Below are positions 8,256 through 17,170 of a stretch of 64,000 nt of DNA, in pieces. The notes beneath the pieces are model-generated. The model made no database searches, was not told the DNA's origin, and saw nothing but the letters and a program-made list of their open reading frames with translations. The DNA is from Nostoc sp. UHCC 0702 (lineage in GTDB: Bacteria > Cyanobacteriota > Cyanobacteriia > Cyanobacteriales > Nostocaceae). The stretch is taken from assembly GCA_017164015.1 (NCBI GenBank), contig CP071065.1, forward strand, positions 7,407,501-7,471,500, read 5' to 3'. A program made the translations under genes and the position numbers. Position 1 is the first letter of the stretch. Each line of letters opens with the position of its first letter.

Positions 8256-8417
8256 TCACGAAAAGGCAGAGACAAATAAAGCATCCAAAATAAAATTCCA
8301 ATCTGTAATAGAAGCAACAATTGATGTATTGACTTTTTCAAGACGTTGCCATACAAATTCTCTCAAATCATCTAAATTTTGAAAGGATTCCCTCCTCAAA
8401 GACCTTTTTATCTCTTG
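8256..8417 (-). pseudogene. Remnant of an IS630-type transposase C-terminus
   Basis: On the minus strand, about 54 codons read QEIKRSLRRESFQNLDDLRE and continue to SITDWNFILDAL before a stop at 8256-8258. The pattern K..LR...F..LD.L......L......SI..W.FI..AL is the usual C-terminal tail of IS630-family DDE transposases. A TGA stop sits directly before the fragment, where the family often has tryptophan, and no upstream catalytic part was found. It is a short decayed relic. The rest of 8172-8544 holds no gene that I can support. Confidence 0.5.
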
Positions 8418-8544
8418 TCATGCTCGTTAATCTTGGTTACTGAATTAGCTGTATCATACTTTTCATCAAATTGTATCAGTCCCATTTTCCATTCTCAATT
8501 CCCTTTTTTATTTGTTATCAGTGTACACAATTACTGACGAGTAT

Positions 8545-10827
8545 TTACAACTTTGGCAGAATTTCTGGTAACAAATGACCTGGTACTTTAGATAAAGCCA
8601 GATTTTGTCCTTGTATCCCTAATTCATTGTGGAAAGCCCGAATTGTTTTCAAGACGTAAGTAAAAGTTGTTTGATAAGCTTCTGGTTGTTGGCTAAATCC
8701 TTTTAAGGCTTGCAAATGGTTATCTAATGCGGCTTCGAGATGTTGCGATCGCATGACTTGATCGCCACTAAAAGAATTATCTGTTACTAGCTGATAATGG
8801 GCAAGCCCCAAGTTATTATGAGCGGCAAACAAGTCAAAACTTAAGAGTTTACTGTTAAGAGAATGAGCCAAAGCAATGGCTTCTTCATAAGCATCAATAC
8901 ATAACTCTAGCAACTTTTGCCGCACCTCTTTAGTCGTTTGGGATAAGTTAGCTAAATGCCAGTAAGCTGTACCAAGATTATTTTGTGTAGCAGCACAAGC
9001 ATTGGGAACAGTGGCTGGGGTGCGATATTTGAGGGCTTCGCGGTAAACCTCAATAGCTAGCCGCAGGTTTTGTATTGGTTGTTCGTATTGGGCAAGATTC
9101 CAGTAGGCAGTGCCGATGTTGTTTTGAATCATGCCATACTTGAGCGGTTCAAGTTGGGGGTTATAGTGAACCAGGGCTTCATTGTAAGATGCGATCGCTT
9201 GCTTTAAATGCACAATTGGTTGATTGTATTGTGCTAAATGCCAATAAGCAGTACCTAAATTATTTTGGCAAGCAGCATACTTTAAGGTGTCCATTTCAAC
9301 TGTACGATAGCGCAATGCTTCACTGTAAGCTAAAACTGCTTGCTGCCAATTCTCTGCTGGATTAGAAAAACGAGCTAAATCACCATAAGCTGTTCCCAGA
9401 TTATTTTGTATCCGTGCATAAGTTTCTGCGTGGGTCTGTGGTGAAATTGACTTTAAAGCCAGCTGATAAAATTCAATTCCCTGTTCTATATAAGTTTGTC
9501 CTGATTCTGAATCCTGTGGTGTGCGGTGTAACATCCAGTAGAGTGTACCTAAATCATTTAAAATATCTGGTAATTGTGGTGAGGTTTTATCGTAAGCGAT
9601 CGCTTCTTGATAAGCAAGAATTGCCACCATCAGATTTTCTATAGTTGACTGTCCTTGCTCAATGCGAAGGCGATATAAATTTCCCAATTGATGATAAGCT
9701 GCTGCCAGTGCTGACCCTGAGGCTTGCTGTGAATGCAATTCCTCAATTTCCCACAAAACTTGTTGTGGTTGCCAGTTATCATCTGGTTCTTGGGCAATGT
9801 TTGTATTAATCGTTGCTATTACTAGCTCTGTTAACTCCTTACTAACATGAGACAACACCGTCCATGGACTATTACTTCCAATTGATCTACTAGCAGCATA
9901 TTCTTGCTGTTGTAACCCAGTCTGCAATAATTCTGAGGTAGCAGGTATAGTTTCTTGTGCTTTACCGATTGGATTTGCTGGTATTTCTGTCGGCAAATTA
10001 AACTCATCTTCAAACTCTTGTTTTGTGGTAGCTGCACGTTTAAGTTCTGCTTCACTGACTGATTCGTCTAGAATAGATTGCTCAAGATTCCCTAAATCCA
10101 AGCTTCTAGAACTGGAAAAACGTTCTGGATGATCTGCATTGTGTGTCGTTGGTGTCGGTTCTCCAGCAAACACAAACACACCAGTACGCCAACGCCAAAA
10201 CTGTGGGGCTGATTGCTGAATAGCAGATAACCAAGGACGGGATACCCACAAAAGTACGCTAGATTCGAGGAATCGGTTAGATTCTGGGCTAGAGAAATAC
10301 TGTTCACTTAAGCGAAGATGGTGTAAAAAAGAACGCTGTACTGCTACTGGTTGTTTAGTTAGCTGTTCCACACCTACAATCTGAAATGCTGGTATTGGCA
10401 ACGGTCGCCCAGGACTATCTTTTGATGCCCCAACAATTGGTGGTGGATAATTAGCTAACCATTGACTGATCTGAATTACCGGATTAGGCTCGCTCAAATT
10501 CAACCGTAAAGTCACTAATCGCGGATAGGCTGGAGTGCTAGTTGCCTGCCCATCTGAAGGCTGATATAGTACTTGTCCAACTGGATAAGCCAAAGTAGAA
10601 TGCAAACGAGCCGCTACTTGATTCCTCAAGTGTAAATCATCACATACCGCCAAAAATATCTGTCGTCTTAAGTCGAGACTGAGGGCAAGTTTCAGACGGT
10701 GATACACTTGCCGATTCCAAGCAAAATTATCGGAGTGTGCAGTATCATTCACGCTCATGGCGGCTAAATAGCCAAGACATAGTTTACATTCCCTGATACC
10801 GATTTTGGATTTTGTAGAAAGTTCCAA
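8545..10827 (-). CDS. Large tetratricopeptide-repeat protein
   Basis: The 760-aa protein has an N-terminal part (about residues 25-230) with the segment LAVCDDLHLRNQVAARLHS, found in a cyanobacterial family of TPR proteins whose N-terminal domain looks like an ATPase without a clear Walker A motif. A charged linker follows. The C-terminal 400 residues are TPR-like repeats of about 50 residues, each with AAxQNNLGTAYWHLAQY-type helices. It is probably a cytoplasmic scaffold for protein interactions. The ORF start at 10827 gives 23 extra residues; the methionine at 10758 (MSVNDTAHSDN) is a plausible true start. The partner proteins are unknown. Confidence 0.8.
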   Translation of the reverse strand: MELSTKSKIGIRECKLCLGYLAAMSVNDTAHSDNFAWNRQVYHRLKLALSLDLRRQIFLAVCDDLHLRNQVAARLHSTLAYPVGQVLYQPSDGQATSTPAYPRLVTLRLNLSEPNPVIQISQWLANYPPPIVGASKDSPGRPLPIPAFQIVGVEQLTKQPVAVQRSFLHHLRLSEQYFSSPESNRFLESSVLLWVSRPWLSAIQQSAPQFWRWRTGVFVFAGEPTPTTHNADHPERFSSSRSLDLGNLEQSILDESVSEAELKRAATTKQEFEDEFNLPTEIPANPIGKAQETIPATSELLQTGLQQQEYAASRSIGSNSPWTVLSHVSKELTELVIATINTNIAQEPDDNWQPQQVLWEIEELHSQQASGSALAAAYHQLGNLYRLRIEQGQSTIENLMVAILAYQEAIAYDKTSPQLPDILNDLGTLYWMLHRTPQDSESGQTYIEQGIEFYQLALKSISPQTHAETYARIQNNLGTAYGDLARFSNPAENWQQAVLAYSEALRYRTVEMDTLKYAACQNNLGTAYWHLAQYNQPIVHLKQAIASYNEALVHYNPQLEPLKYGMIQNNIGTAYWNLAQYEQPIQNLRLAIEVYREALKYRTPATVPNACAATQNNLGTAYWHLANLSQTTKEVRQKLLELCIDAYEEAIALAHSLNSKLLSFDLFAAHNNLGLAHYQLVTDNSFSGDQVMRSQHLEAALDNHLQALKGFSQQPEAYQTTFTYVLKTIRAFHNELGIQGQNLALSKVPGHLLPEILPKL

Positions 10828-11184
10828 GGAGGGTTTCCCGACCTAGGAATCTTTTCGACACAGATTTGAGATTTTGGATTAAAATTCTTGATTACAAGGC
10901 TGTTCCACGAATCTCAAACAATACTAAGCTGTTCTATATTTAACTTGCATATGTAATCGTGTTGACCGTTGACTTTGATCGGTGAACGACCCTTACAAGT
11001 GACTGTGCAACTTAGATATGTTTTAGCTTTTCTACACCAATTTGGTACTACAGGGCGCATTTAAACATAACAATCTCACTACGATTATCATCAAGTGGAT
11101 TTTACTCTACTCAGGATATATTGAGCTTTTCAAGTTAAGCAGAAATAAAGTATATAATATTACCTTAATCTTGTCATTCTAATA
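10828..11184. other. Intergenic, no gene seen
   Basis: AT-rich spacer between the TPR gene and psb34. It should contain the promoter of the TPR gene on the minus strand. I see no ORF worth naming and no tandem repeats. Confidence 0.5.
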
Positions 11185-11223
11185 AATAATAAAAAGCCAG
11201 GTTCCCATTTTGCTGGCAACCTG
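11185..11223 (-). terminator. Rho-independent terminator of psb34
   Basis: On the minus strand, CAGGTT (11223-11218) pairs with AACCTG (11203-11198), with more pairing inside, and a run of T follows at 11195-11191. It lies 40 bases after the psb34 stop codon. Confidence 0.65.
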
Positions 11224-11262
11224 AAACAATAAAAAATTAAGTTTTATTAAAAAATTTTATGA

Positions 11263-11442
11263 TCAGCTGAGATTTGAAACCGAGAAGGCAACAAAAATTA
11301 AACCACCAACCAAAGCTGTGGCAACAACTCCTAGAAAAATGTAGTTGCGCTTTTGGCTTTCTGTGGGAGGCTCTGCTCGATAAATCTTTGGTTCCTTGGC
11401 AAAATTATTTAGAAGACCGCCTTCTTCGTTTGTATAGGGCAT
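11263..11442 (-). CDS. psb34: Photosystem II assembly protein Psb34 (Ssl1498 family)
   Basis: This 59-aa protein begins MPYTNEEGGLLNNFAKEPKI and continues with YRAEPPTESQKRNYIFLG, then one membrane span (about residues 35-54). This is the recognisable pattern of the Ssl1498/Psb34 family: a conserved hydrophilic N-terminus with GG.LNNFA.EPK.Y.A.PPT, and one transmembrane helix related to high-light-inducible proteins. Psb34 binds the CP47 side of photosystem II assembly intermediates. The ATG is preceded by AAGGAAT. The gene is monocistronic with its own terminator. The length is normal for the family. Confidence 0.88.
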   Translation of the reverse strand: MPYTNEEGGLLNNFAKEPKIYRAEPPTESQKRNYIFLGVVATALVGGLIFVAFSVSNLS

Positions 11443-11663
11443 GAAGTAATTCCTTATTCTTTTTGTTTATTTATTGTTACACAAGCTTATATTCCATGCT
11501 CTCATACTATGGAACTAAATCGTTACATTCCTGAAAATTGGTGAGACAGCCGCTTAGAGGGGGTTCTCCCCCATGAGCGACTGGCGCTCGCGAAGCGTAT
11601 CCGAAGGATTCACCCGAAGGGGAATTGGGGATAACTCTTGTCCTATGCCCCATGCCCCATTCC

Positions 11664-13709
11664 CTAACTAGTAATAGTTCCAGTGAGTGGTGAACTGGCA
11701 CTGGCGTAGTCTTTAATAGGCATTCTGCCGGCAAGGTATGCTAGACGCCCAGCGACTGCTGCCAAATTCATGGCATGAGCCATGACTGCCGGGTTTTGAG
11801 CAAGTGCGATCGCGCTATTAATTAATAAAGCATCTGCCCCTAATTCCATCGCCTGCGCTGCTTCTGAGGGCGAACCAATGCCAGCATCTACCACCACTGG
11901 TATACTGGCATTTTCAATGATAATCTGGATGTTAGCAGTTGTTTTCAGCCCTTGCCCCGAACCAATAGGAGATGCTAAAGGCATCACCGTAGCACAGCCC
12001 ACATCTTCTAAACGCTTAGCTAACATCGGGTCAGCATTGATATAGGGCAATACTGCAAAACCTTCTTTTACGAGTTGTTCTGCGGCTTCTAATGTGCCAA
12101 TGGGATCGGGAAGTAAATATTTAGGATCTGGTATAACTTCTAACTTGACGAAGTTGTTATCTTCTTGCCCCAATAGTTTTGCCATTTCTCGCCCTAAACG
12201 AGCAACCCGAATCGCTTCTTCTGCGGTTTGACAACCTGCTGTATTCGGCAGCATCCAGATTTTTGTCCAATCAAGTGCTTCGGCTAAACCTTCGTGTCCG
12301 GGTGCTTTGGTTTGCACCCGCCGCACTGCCACGGTGACAATCTGACAACCACTAGCGACAATACTTTGCTGCATATCCTCAATGCTGCGATATTTGCCTG
12401 TTCCCGTCATCAAACGAGATTGAAAAGTTTTGCCAGCAATAATCAATGGGGAGTCGAGAGTCGGGAGTCGAGAGTCGGGAGTCGAGAGTCGGGTATTCTC
12501 CAAAGATACGGCAGGGTGATACCCGTTGGAGAAATTAGCAGAGTGAGTCAGCATGGAGGTAGATGGCTGGGTGTGAAAGCGGGAATAGTGGAAGTGGGAA
12601 AGTAAAGGATCAGCTTTTTGTTCCCAAATCAAATCGGCAATCAAGGCTGCGGTTACAGGTGCAAGCAATATGCCATTGCGGTAATGACCTGTAGCTAAAG
12701 TTAAATTTTGACAGTGGCTAGTGCCAAGGATAGGTAATTCATCAGGAGTAGCTGGGCGAAATCCCCACCAAAATTTCTGGATGGGATAATCCTGTAATGA
12801 CGGGTATAAGCGAGTGGCTTGTTCAAGTAAAGTTTGAATGCCTGCGGGAGTGTTGTGGGGCGTAAAACCAACATCTTCGCTAGTTGCCCCAATAATAATT
12901 TCACCATTCCGCCTGGGAACAATGTAAATATCTTGCCCATACAAAATCCGCATTAAAGGCAATTCCGGCAAAGATTGCGGTACTTGCACACTCAACATTT
13001 GCCCTTTTCGAGGACGCACGGGTAACGGCAAAAATTCATTTGACCAAGCACCTGCGGCTAATACATAGTGGGCAGCACGAATTACTCCGGCATTGGTTTG
13101 CACACCTACTACTTGTCCCTGCTGCTGCAAAAATGCTTGTACTGTAATGCCGTCTTTGAGTTCAACACCAACAGACTCAGCCGCTGTCCAAAGTAAATTT
13201 GCTAATGCTTTATTGTCAACTTGTGCATCTTCTGGATACCACCAGCCACCAGCTACTTCTGCTCCTAATCCTGGCTGATATTGATGAATTGCGGCTTGAT
13301 CTAACCAATAAGCAGGTGACTCATGGGGGGATGGGGGGATGGGGCGATGGGGCGATGGGGGGATAATTTGCTCCCCTGCTCCCCTGCTCCCTTGCTCCCT
13401 TGCTCCCCTGCTTTCTTCATAAATGGGTGCTAAAATCCCACAGGGCCAGTAACCACTATTTAATCCTGTTAAATCTTCTAATTTGCGCGTCCAGTCTGGA
13501 TATAAAGAACGCGATCGCCAACACAACGAACGCATTGCCTCATCTGGAATTTTCTCCGCATCTGGTGCTAACATGCCAGCAGCAGCATGAGTTGCAGCAG
13601 CTTGAAAATCACGACAAAGCACGGTGACATTTGCCCCGCGCAGTTTCAGTTCAACGGCGATCGCTAAACCAATAACGCCGCCACCAATAATTAAAATTTC
13701 ATTAGTCAT
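11664..13709 (-). CDS. thiO/thiG: Bifunctional glycine oxidase / thiazole synthase (ThiO-ThiG fusion)
   Basis: The protein is 681 aa. The N-terminal half is ThiO, an FAD-dependent glycine oxidase: dinucleotide motif IIGGGVIGLAIAVELKLRGA at residues 6-25, then AAAGMLAPDAE, and the C-terminal FAD segment ATGHYRNGILLAP. The C-terminal half (from about residue 415, PLIIAGKTFQSRLMTGTGKY) is ThiG, the TIM-barrel thiazole synthase, with KLEVIPDP, PIGSGQGL and VVVDAGIGSPSEAAQAMELG. ThiO oxidises glycine to iminoglycine, which ThiG uses with ThiS-thiocarboxylate and DXP to build the thiamine thiazole. Such fusions are known in cyanobacteria. Residues about 97-131 are a repeat-derived insert (SRGAREQGSRGAGEQ, then Pro/His-rich), and the interdomain linker also contains SRLPTLDS-type repeats. 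Confidence 0.93.
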   Translation of the reverse strand: MTNEILIIGGGVIGLAIAVELKLRGANVTVLCRDFQAAATHAAAGMLAPDAEKIPDEAMRSLCWRSRSLYPDWTRKLEDLTGLNSGYWPCGILAPIYEESRGAREQGSRGAGEQIIPPSPHRPIPPSPHESPAYWLDQAAIHQYQPGLGAEVAGGWWYPEDAQVDNKALANLLWTAAESVGVELKDGITVQAFLQQQGQVVGVQTNAGVIRAAHYVLAAGAWSNEFLPLPVRPRKGQMLSVQVPQSLPELPLMRILYGQDIYIVPRRNGEIIIGATSEDVGFTPHNTPAGIQTLLEQATRLYPSLQDYPIQKFWWGFRPATPDELPILGTSHCQNLTLATGHYRNGILLAPVTAALIADLIWEQKADPLLSHFHYSRFHTQPSTSMLTHSANFSNGYHPAVSLENTRLSTPDSRLPTLDSPLIIAGKTFQSRLMTGTGKYRSIEDMQQSIVASGCQIVTVAVRRVQTKAPGHEGLAEALDWTKIWMLPNTAGCQTAEEAIRVARLGREMAKLLGQEDNNFVKLEVIPDPKYLLPDPIGTLEAAEQLVKEGFAVLPYINADPMLAKRLEDVGCATVMPLASPIGSGQGLKTTANIQIIIENASIPVVVDAGIGSPSEAAQAMELGADALLINSAIALAQNPAVMAHAMNLAAVAGRLAYLAGRMPIKDYASASSPLTGTITS

Positions 13710-13837
13710 TAGTCATTAGTAGCCACTGCGTTACTTTGTTTACCAAAGTTGCAGCAAGTGGCGTTCATTAGCAATTTATTGTTAGCACATAACTAATAAA
13801 TCATAGCTAATAACTTACAACTAACGACTAGCAACCA

Positions 13838-14299
13838 CTACCACAAAGCCCGAATCGGTTCATTGCCTTCATTTGTCTGAGGTGATGTGTCTGTTGATTG
13901 CACATCCGTAGTGTTGGAATCTGGTGTATTCTCAGGAGATGACGATGAATCATCAGGAGTGTTATTTTGGGCTACACTGGTTCTACTTTCAGTGGATCTG
14001 CTATTATCCTCGGTAGCGCTAGTTCTGTTTTCATTAGCGCTAGTTCTGTCTTCATTGGTGGTATTGAGATTATCTTGAGCAACGCTAGTTCTGCCTTCAG
14101 TTGCAGTATTATTACTCCTAGTCCTGCTGCCAGCAGAGCTATTAACATTAATATTAGCTGGGAGAACTTGTGATTTTCTGCCGTTGGGAGTGTTACTAGC
14201 GCTCTGTTGTCCTCCCATAGGAAAATTTATGCCTAGCAACGTACCCAGCAAAATCGCTAAGCCTCCAGCCATTAAAATTAACGGTGTCCATCTACCCAT
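13838..14299 (-). CDS. Single-span protein with Ser/Thr/Asn-rich tail
   Basis: The 153-aa protein has an N-terminal hydrophobic helix (residues 5-24, LILMAGGLAILLGTLLGINF) and a long disordered tail rich in Ser, Thr, Asn and Asp. The tail repeats a short unit around RTS (EGRTSVAQDN, EDRTSANENRTSATEDN, ESRTSVAQNN). It is probably anchored in the plasma membrane with the tail outside. No enzymatic motif is present, and I do not recognise a family. The strong positive-inside N-terminus (MGRW) is short, so orientation is uncertain. It lies just downstream of the ferredoxin gene on the same strand, 36 bases apart, so cotranscription is possible. Confidence 0.6.
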   Translation of the reverse strand: MGRWTPLILMAGGLAILLGTLLGINFPMGGQQSASNTPNGRKSQVLPANINVNSSAGSRTRSNNTATEGRTSVAQDNLNTTNEDRTSANENRTSATEDNSRSTESRTSVAQNNTPDDSSSSPENTPDSNTTDVQSTDTSPQTNEGNEPIRALW

Positions 14300-14335
14300 T
14301 TTGTTTTGCTCCTTTGTAACCTAACCTTTTGGCTT

Positions 14336-14659
14336 CTATACTGTTTGAGAACCTTGACCCCAAAATCCGTCGAATTTTGTCACTATCACATCGCCTAAAA
14401 CCTGAGTTTGACAGGCTAAACGCAGGTTTCTTGTAGGAGAATGGGGAGGAAGCGAACGCCGTGCTTTGTCACGCCAATTCGCCGTCGAGACTTCACCTTC
14501 TACCTGGACAGCACAAGTACCACAACTGCCAATTCCCCGACAGTTTATTACCTTAGCACCGCCATTGTAGAGGTCAATACCATTTTGCAGCAAAATTTTT
14601 CGTAAATTGGCTCCGCGATCGCACTCAATTGTTTTACCTTGAGCTAGTATCTTGGGCAT
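14336..14659 (-). CDS. [2Fe-2S] ferredoxin-type protein
   Basis: Starting at the internal ATG (MPKILAQGKTIECDRGANLR), the product is 107 aa. The cluster ligands are visible as C-x5-C-x2-C (INCRGIGSCGTCAVQVEG) and a fourth Cys about 34 residues later (LRLACQT). The spacing is nearer to the adrenodoxin-like or chlorosome-like Fdx groups than to plant-type photosynthetic ferredoxin (C-x4-C-x2-C). It probably carries electrons to a specialised acceptor. A longer frame up to 14755 exists, but it would overlap the divergent cimA start at 14732, and family alignment favours 14659. The two genes share a 72-base promoter region. Confidence 0.85.
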   Translation of the reverse strand: MPKILAQGKTIECDRGANLRKILLQNGIDLYNGGAKVINCRGIGSCGTCAVQVEGEVSTANWRDKARRSLPPHSPTRNLRLACQTQVLGDVIVTKFDGFWGQGSQTV

Positions 14660-14731
14660 TTTTAGATTACCAAACTGGCTTGTTGTATCTTGGCACATTG
14701 CCTTAAAAATTGTCTCGAAAGTCCCTGTCTT

Positions 14732-16441
14732 ATGACCACAAATCCCACACCTCAAATTTGGCTCTATGACACCACGTTACGGGATGGCACTCAGCGCGAA
14801 GGGTTATCAGTTTCTATAGAAGATAAGTTACGTATTGCCCGCAGACTCGATCAACTAGGAATTCCCTTCATTGAAGGTGGTTGGCCTGGTGCCAACCCTA
14901 AGGATGTTCAGTTTTTCTGGCAACTGCAAGAAGATCCGCTAAAACTTGCAGAAATTGTTACTTTTTGTTCAACTCGACGCCCCAATACTACTGCCGCCGA
15001 CGAACCGATGCTACAAGCAATCCTCGCTGCGGGCACTCGCTGGGTAACAATTTTTGGCAAATCTTGGGATTTACATGTAACCACAGGTCTCAAAACGACT
15101 TTGGAAGAAAATTTGGCAATGATCCGGGATACTGTCGAATTTTTTTGCTCCCAAGGGCGTCGCGTGATTTACGATGCAGAACACTGGTTTGATGGTTACA
15201 AGCACAATCAAGATTATGCTTTACAGACACTAGAGGCAGCACTCAAAGCTGGTGCTGAATGGTTAGTCCTTTGTGATACAAATGGCGGCACATTACCCCA
15301 CGAAGTTAGCCAAATTGTACAACATGTGGTAAAGGTGACTGGGGACTGGGCAGAGGAGCAGAGGAGCAGAGGAGCAGGGGAGATTGGGGGAAAAATTCAT
15401 CCCAATCCCCAGTACCCAATCCCCAGTACCCAATTCCCAATTGCCCAAATCGGAATTCACACTCATAACGATTCAGATACCGCAGTAGCTAATGCCCTAG
15501 CTGCCGTTATGGCAGGGGCAAGGATGGTACAAGGTACAATTAATGGTTACGGTGAACGTTGCGGTAATGCTAACCTTTGTTCGTTGATTCCCAATTTACA
15601 ACTGAAGCTAGGTTACAGTTGTATCGGAGAACACCAGCTAAATCAACTTACAGAAGTTAGTCGTTTTGTGAGTGAGGTGGTGAACCTTGCACCTGATGAA
15701 CATGCCCCTTTTGTAGGACGTTCCGCATTTGCTCATAAAGGCGGTATTCATGTCTCAGCAGTGGAACGTAATCCCTTGACTTATGAACACATTCAACCAG
15801 AACAAGTCGGTAATCACCGCCGCATCGTCATTTCCGAACAGTCTGGACTCAGTAATGTTTTAGCCAAAGCTCGTACTTTTGGCATTGAACTGGATAAGCA
15901 AACACCAGAAGCCAGGCAAATTCTCCATCGCCTCAAAGACTTGGAAAGTCAAGGATATCAATTTGAAGCAGCAGAAGCGAGTTTTGCCCTATTGATGTAT
16001 GAAGCTTTGGGCGGGCGTCAAGAGTTTTTTGAAATCAAAGGCTTTCAAGTTCACTGTGACTTAGTTGAAGGCAAAGAAACAAACAACGCCCTAGCCACAG
16101 TTAAAGTAGCCGTCAACGGCAAGAATATTCTGGAAGCGGCGGAAGGTAACGGCCCAGTTGCAGCTTTAGATGCAGCCTTACGCAAGGCTTTGGTGAATTT
16201 TTATCCGCAAATGGCCACTTTTGAATTGACAGATTACAAAGTGCGGATTCTAGATGGTCATACAGGCACAGCAGCGAAAACCCGCGTGTTGGCAGAATCA
16301 GGTAATGGTTATCAACGCTGGACAACTGTAGGGGTTTCCACCAACATTCTGGCAGCTTCCTATCAAGCAGTGGTCGAGGGATTGGAATATGGTTTGTTGT
16401 TACATTCCCAAGCGGAAGCAGCGGTGAAAAGTTCTAGATAG
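14732..16441 (+). CDS. cimA: (R)-citramalate synthase (CimA), LeuA-like
   Basis: The protein is 569 aa from ATG at 14732. The N-terminal TIM-barrel begins with the DRE motif LYDTTLRDGTQREGLSVS, and the metal-binding HxH is in IGIHTHNDSDTAVANA. The segments GTINGYGERCGNANLCS and FAHKGGIHVSAV, plus a LeuA-type C-terminal regulatory domain (HCDLVEGKETNNALATVKVA), place it with CimA rather than LeuA. CimA condenses pyruvate and acetyl-CoA to citramalate, giving a threonine-independent route to 2-oxobutyrate and isoleucine. Residues about 207-236 are a repeat-derived insert (EEQRSRGAGEIGG, then NPQYPIPSTQFP). The longer frame from 14690 has no supporting homology at its N-terminus. Confidence 0.88.
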   Translation: MTTNPTPQIWLYDTTLRDGTQREGLSVSIEDKLRIARRLDQLGIPFIEGGWPGANPKDVQFFWQLQEDPLKLAEIVTFCSTRRPNTTAADEPMLQAILAAGTRWVTIFGKSWDLHVTTGLKTTLEENLAMIRDTVEFFCSQGRRVIYDAEHWFDGYKHNQDYALQTLEAALKAGAEWLVLCDTNGGTLPHEVSQIVQHVVKVTGDWAEEQRSRGAGEIGGKIHPNPQYPIPSTQFPIAQIGIHTHNDSDTAVANALAAVMAGARMVQGTINGYGERCGNANLCSLIPNLQLKLGYSCIGEHQLNQLTEVSRFVSEVVNLAPDEHAPFVGRSAFAHKGGIHVSAVERNPLTYEHIQPEQVGNHRRIVISEQSGLSNVLAKARTFGIELDKQTPEARQILHRLKDLESQGYQFEAAEASFALLMYEALGGRQEFFEIKGFQVHCDLVEGKETNNALATVKVAVNGKNILEAAEGNGPVAALDAALRKALVNFYPQMATFELTDYKVRILDGHTGTAAKTRVLAESGNGYQRWTTVGVSTNILAASYQAVVEGLEYGLLLHSQAEAAVKSSR

Positions 16442-16451
16442 ATCAGGGTGA

Positions 16452-16490
16452 ATGGAGCAGGGGTGCAGGGGTGCAGGGGTGCAGGGAAGA
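16452..16490. repeat. GTGCAGGG-type short tandem repeat
   Basis: Tandem GGGGTGCA units after cimA, of the same type as the larger array near 21405. The rest of 16442-16776 has no gene that I can support. Confidence 0.6.
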
Positions 16491-16776
16491 AAAATACAGT
16501 TTTTTCTTGTCTCCCTCATCTCCCTCAACACTCTCTAGCTGCGAATCTTGAAATAGTAGCTCTATTGCTAATCCCAGACAGAAATTTATTGAACGCACGT
16601 AAAACCCTATCCCGCAAGTGGCGTGGGGCGGTTGACTCTTAATTCCCACACATCAAAAGGCGATCTCTAATGAGAAGCCGCTTTGCTACGCAATTTCAGC
16701 CAAAATTTCGGAGAGCTAGTGCAGCTGTTCAGTAAAAATAACTAAATACGTAAGTAACGCTTTTATTGTGCCTCTT

Positions 16777-17010
16777 TTATGGAAAACTTTCCCATGCTTG
16801 GGCGACCAATTGGCTTAACCAGCGTCTTTGTTGTCTATCTAACAATGTGTCATCTGCAAGTACTTGAGCAGTTAATTCCTCTAAAGATTGTCCCTGAGAA
16901 CGGACAATTTTAATAACTCCAGCGATCGCTGAGGCAACTAATTCTTCATCAATCGGCTGTTGTTGTAGCGCAAAAATTTCTTGGGGACTGCCTGGGATGG
17001 GATAATTCAT
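16777..17010 (-). CDS. Conserved-looking 77-aa cyanobacterial protein, unidentified
   Basis: This small, soluble, mostly helical protein has two parts: IDEELVASAIAGVIKIVRSQ and LEELTAQVLADDTLLDRQQR, ending RWLSQLVAQAWESF. No cysteine, metal or nucleotide motif is visible. It is divergent from the flavoprotein gene at 17171. The layout is compact and without repeats, so I regard it as a real gene, but its function is unknown. Confidence 0.6.
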   Translation of the reverse strand: MNYPIPGSPQEIFALQQQPIDEELVASAIAGVIKIVRSQGQSLEELTAQVLADDTLLDRQQRRWLSQLVAQAWESFP

Positions 17011-17170
17011 GGCGTGGGTTTACAGAAATTCAAAATGAACAATAAATTTGAGAAACTCTTAAAAATTCTTTACTGAATCTTTATTCAACTAATAGGGCGG
17101 AGTTTATCGTAATTTCTCCGTTTTTAAAATCTGTCTTTGTGAGTAGATTGCTTGGAGATGTCAGCAAAAC

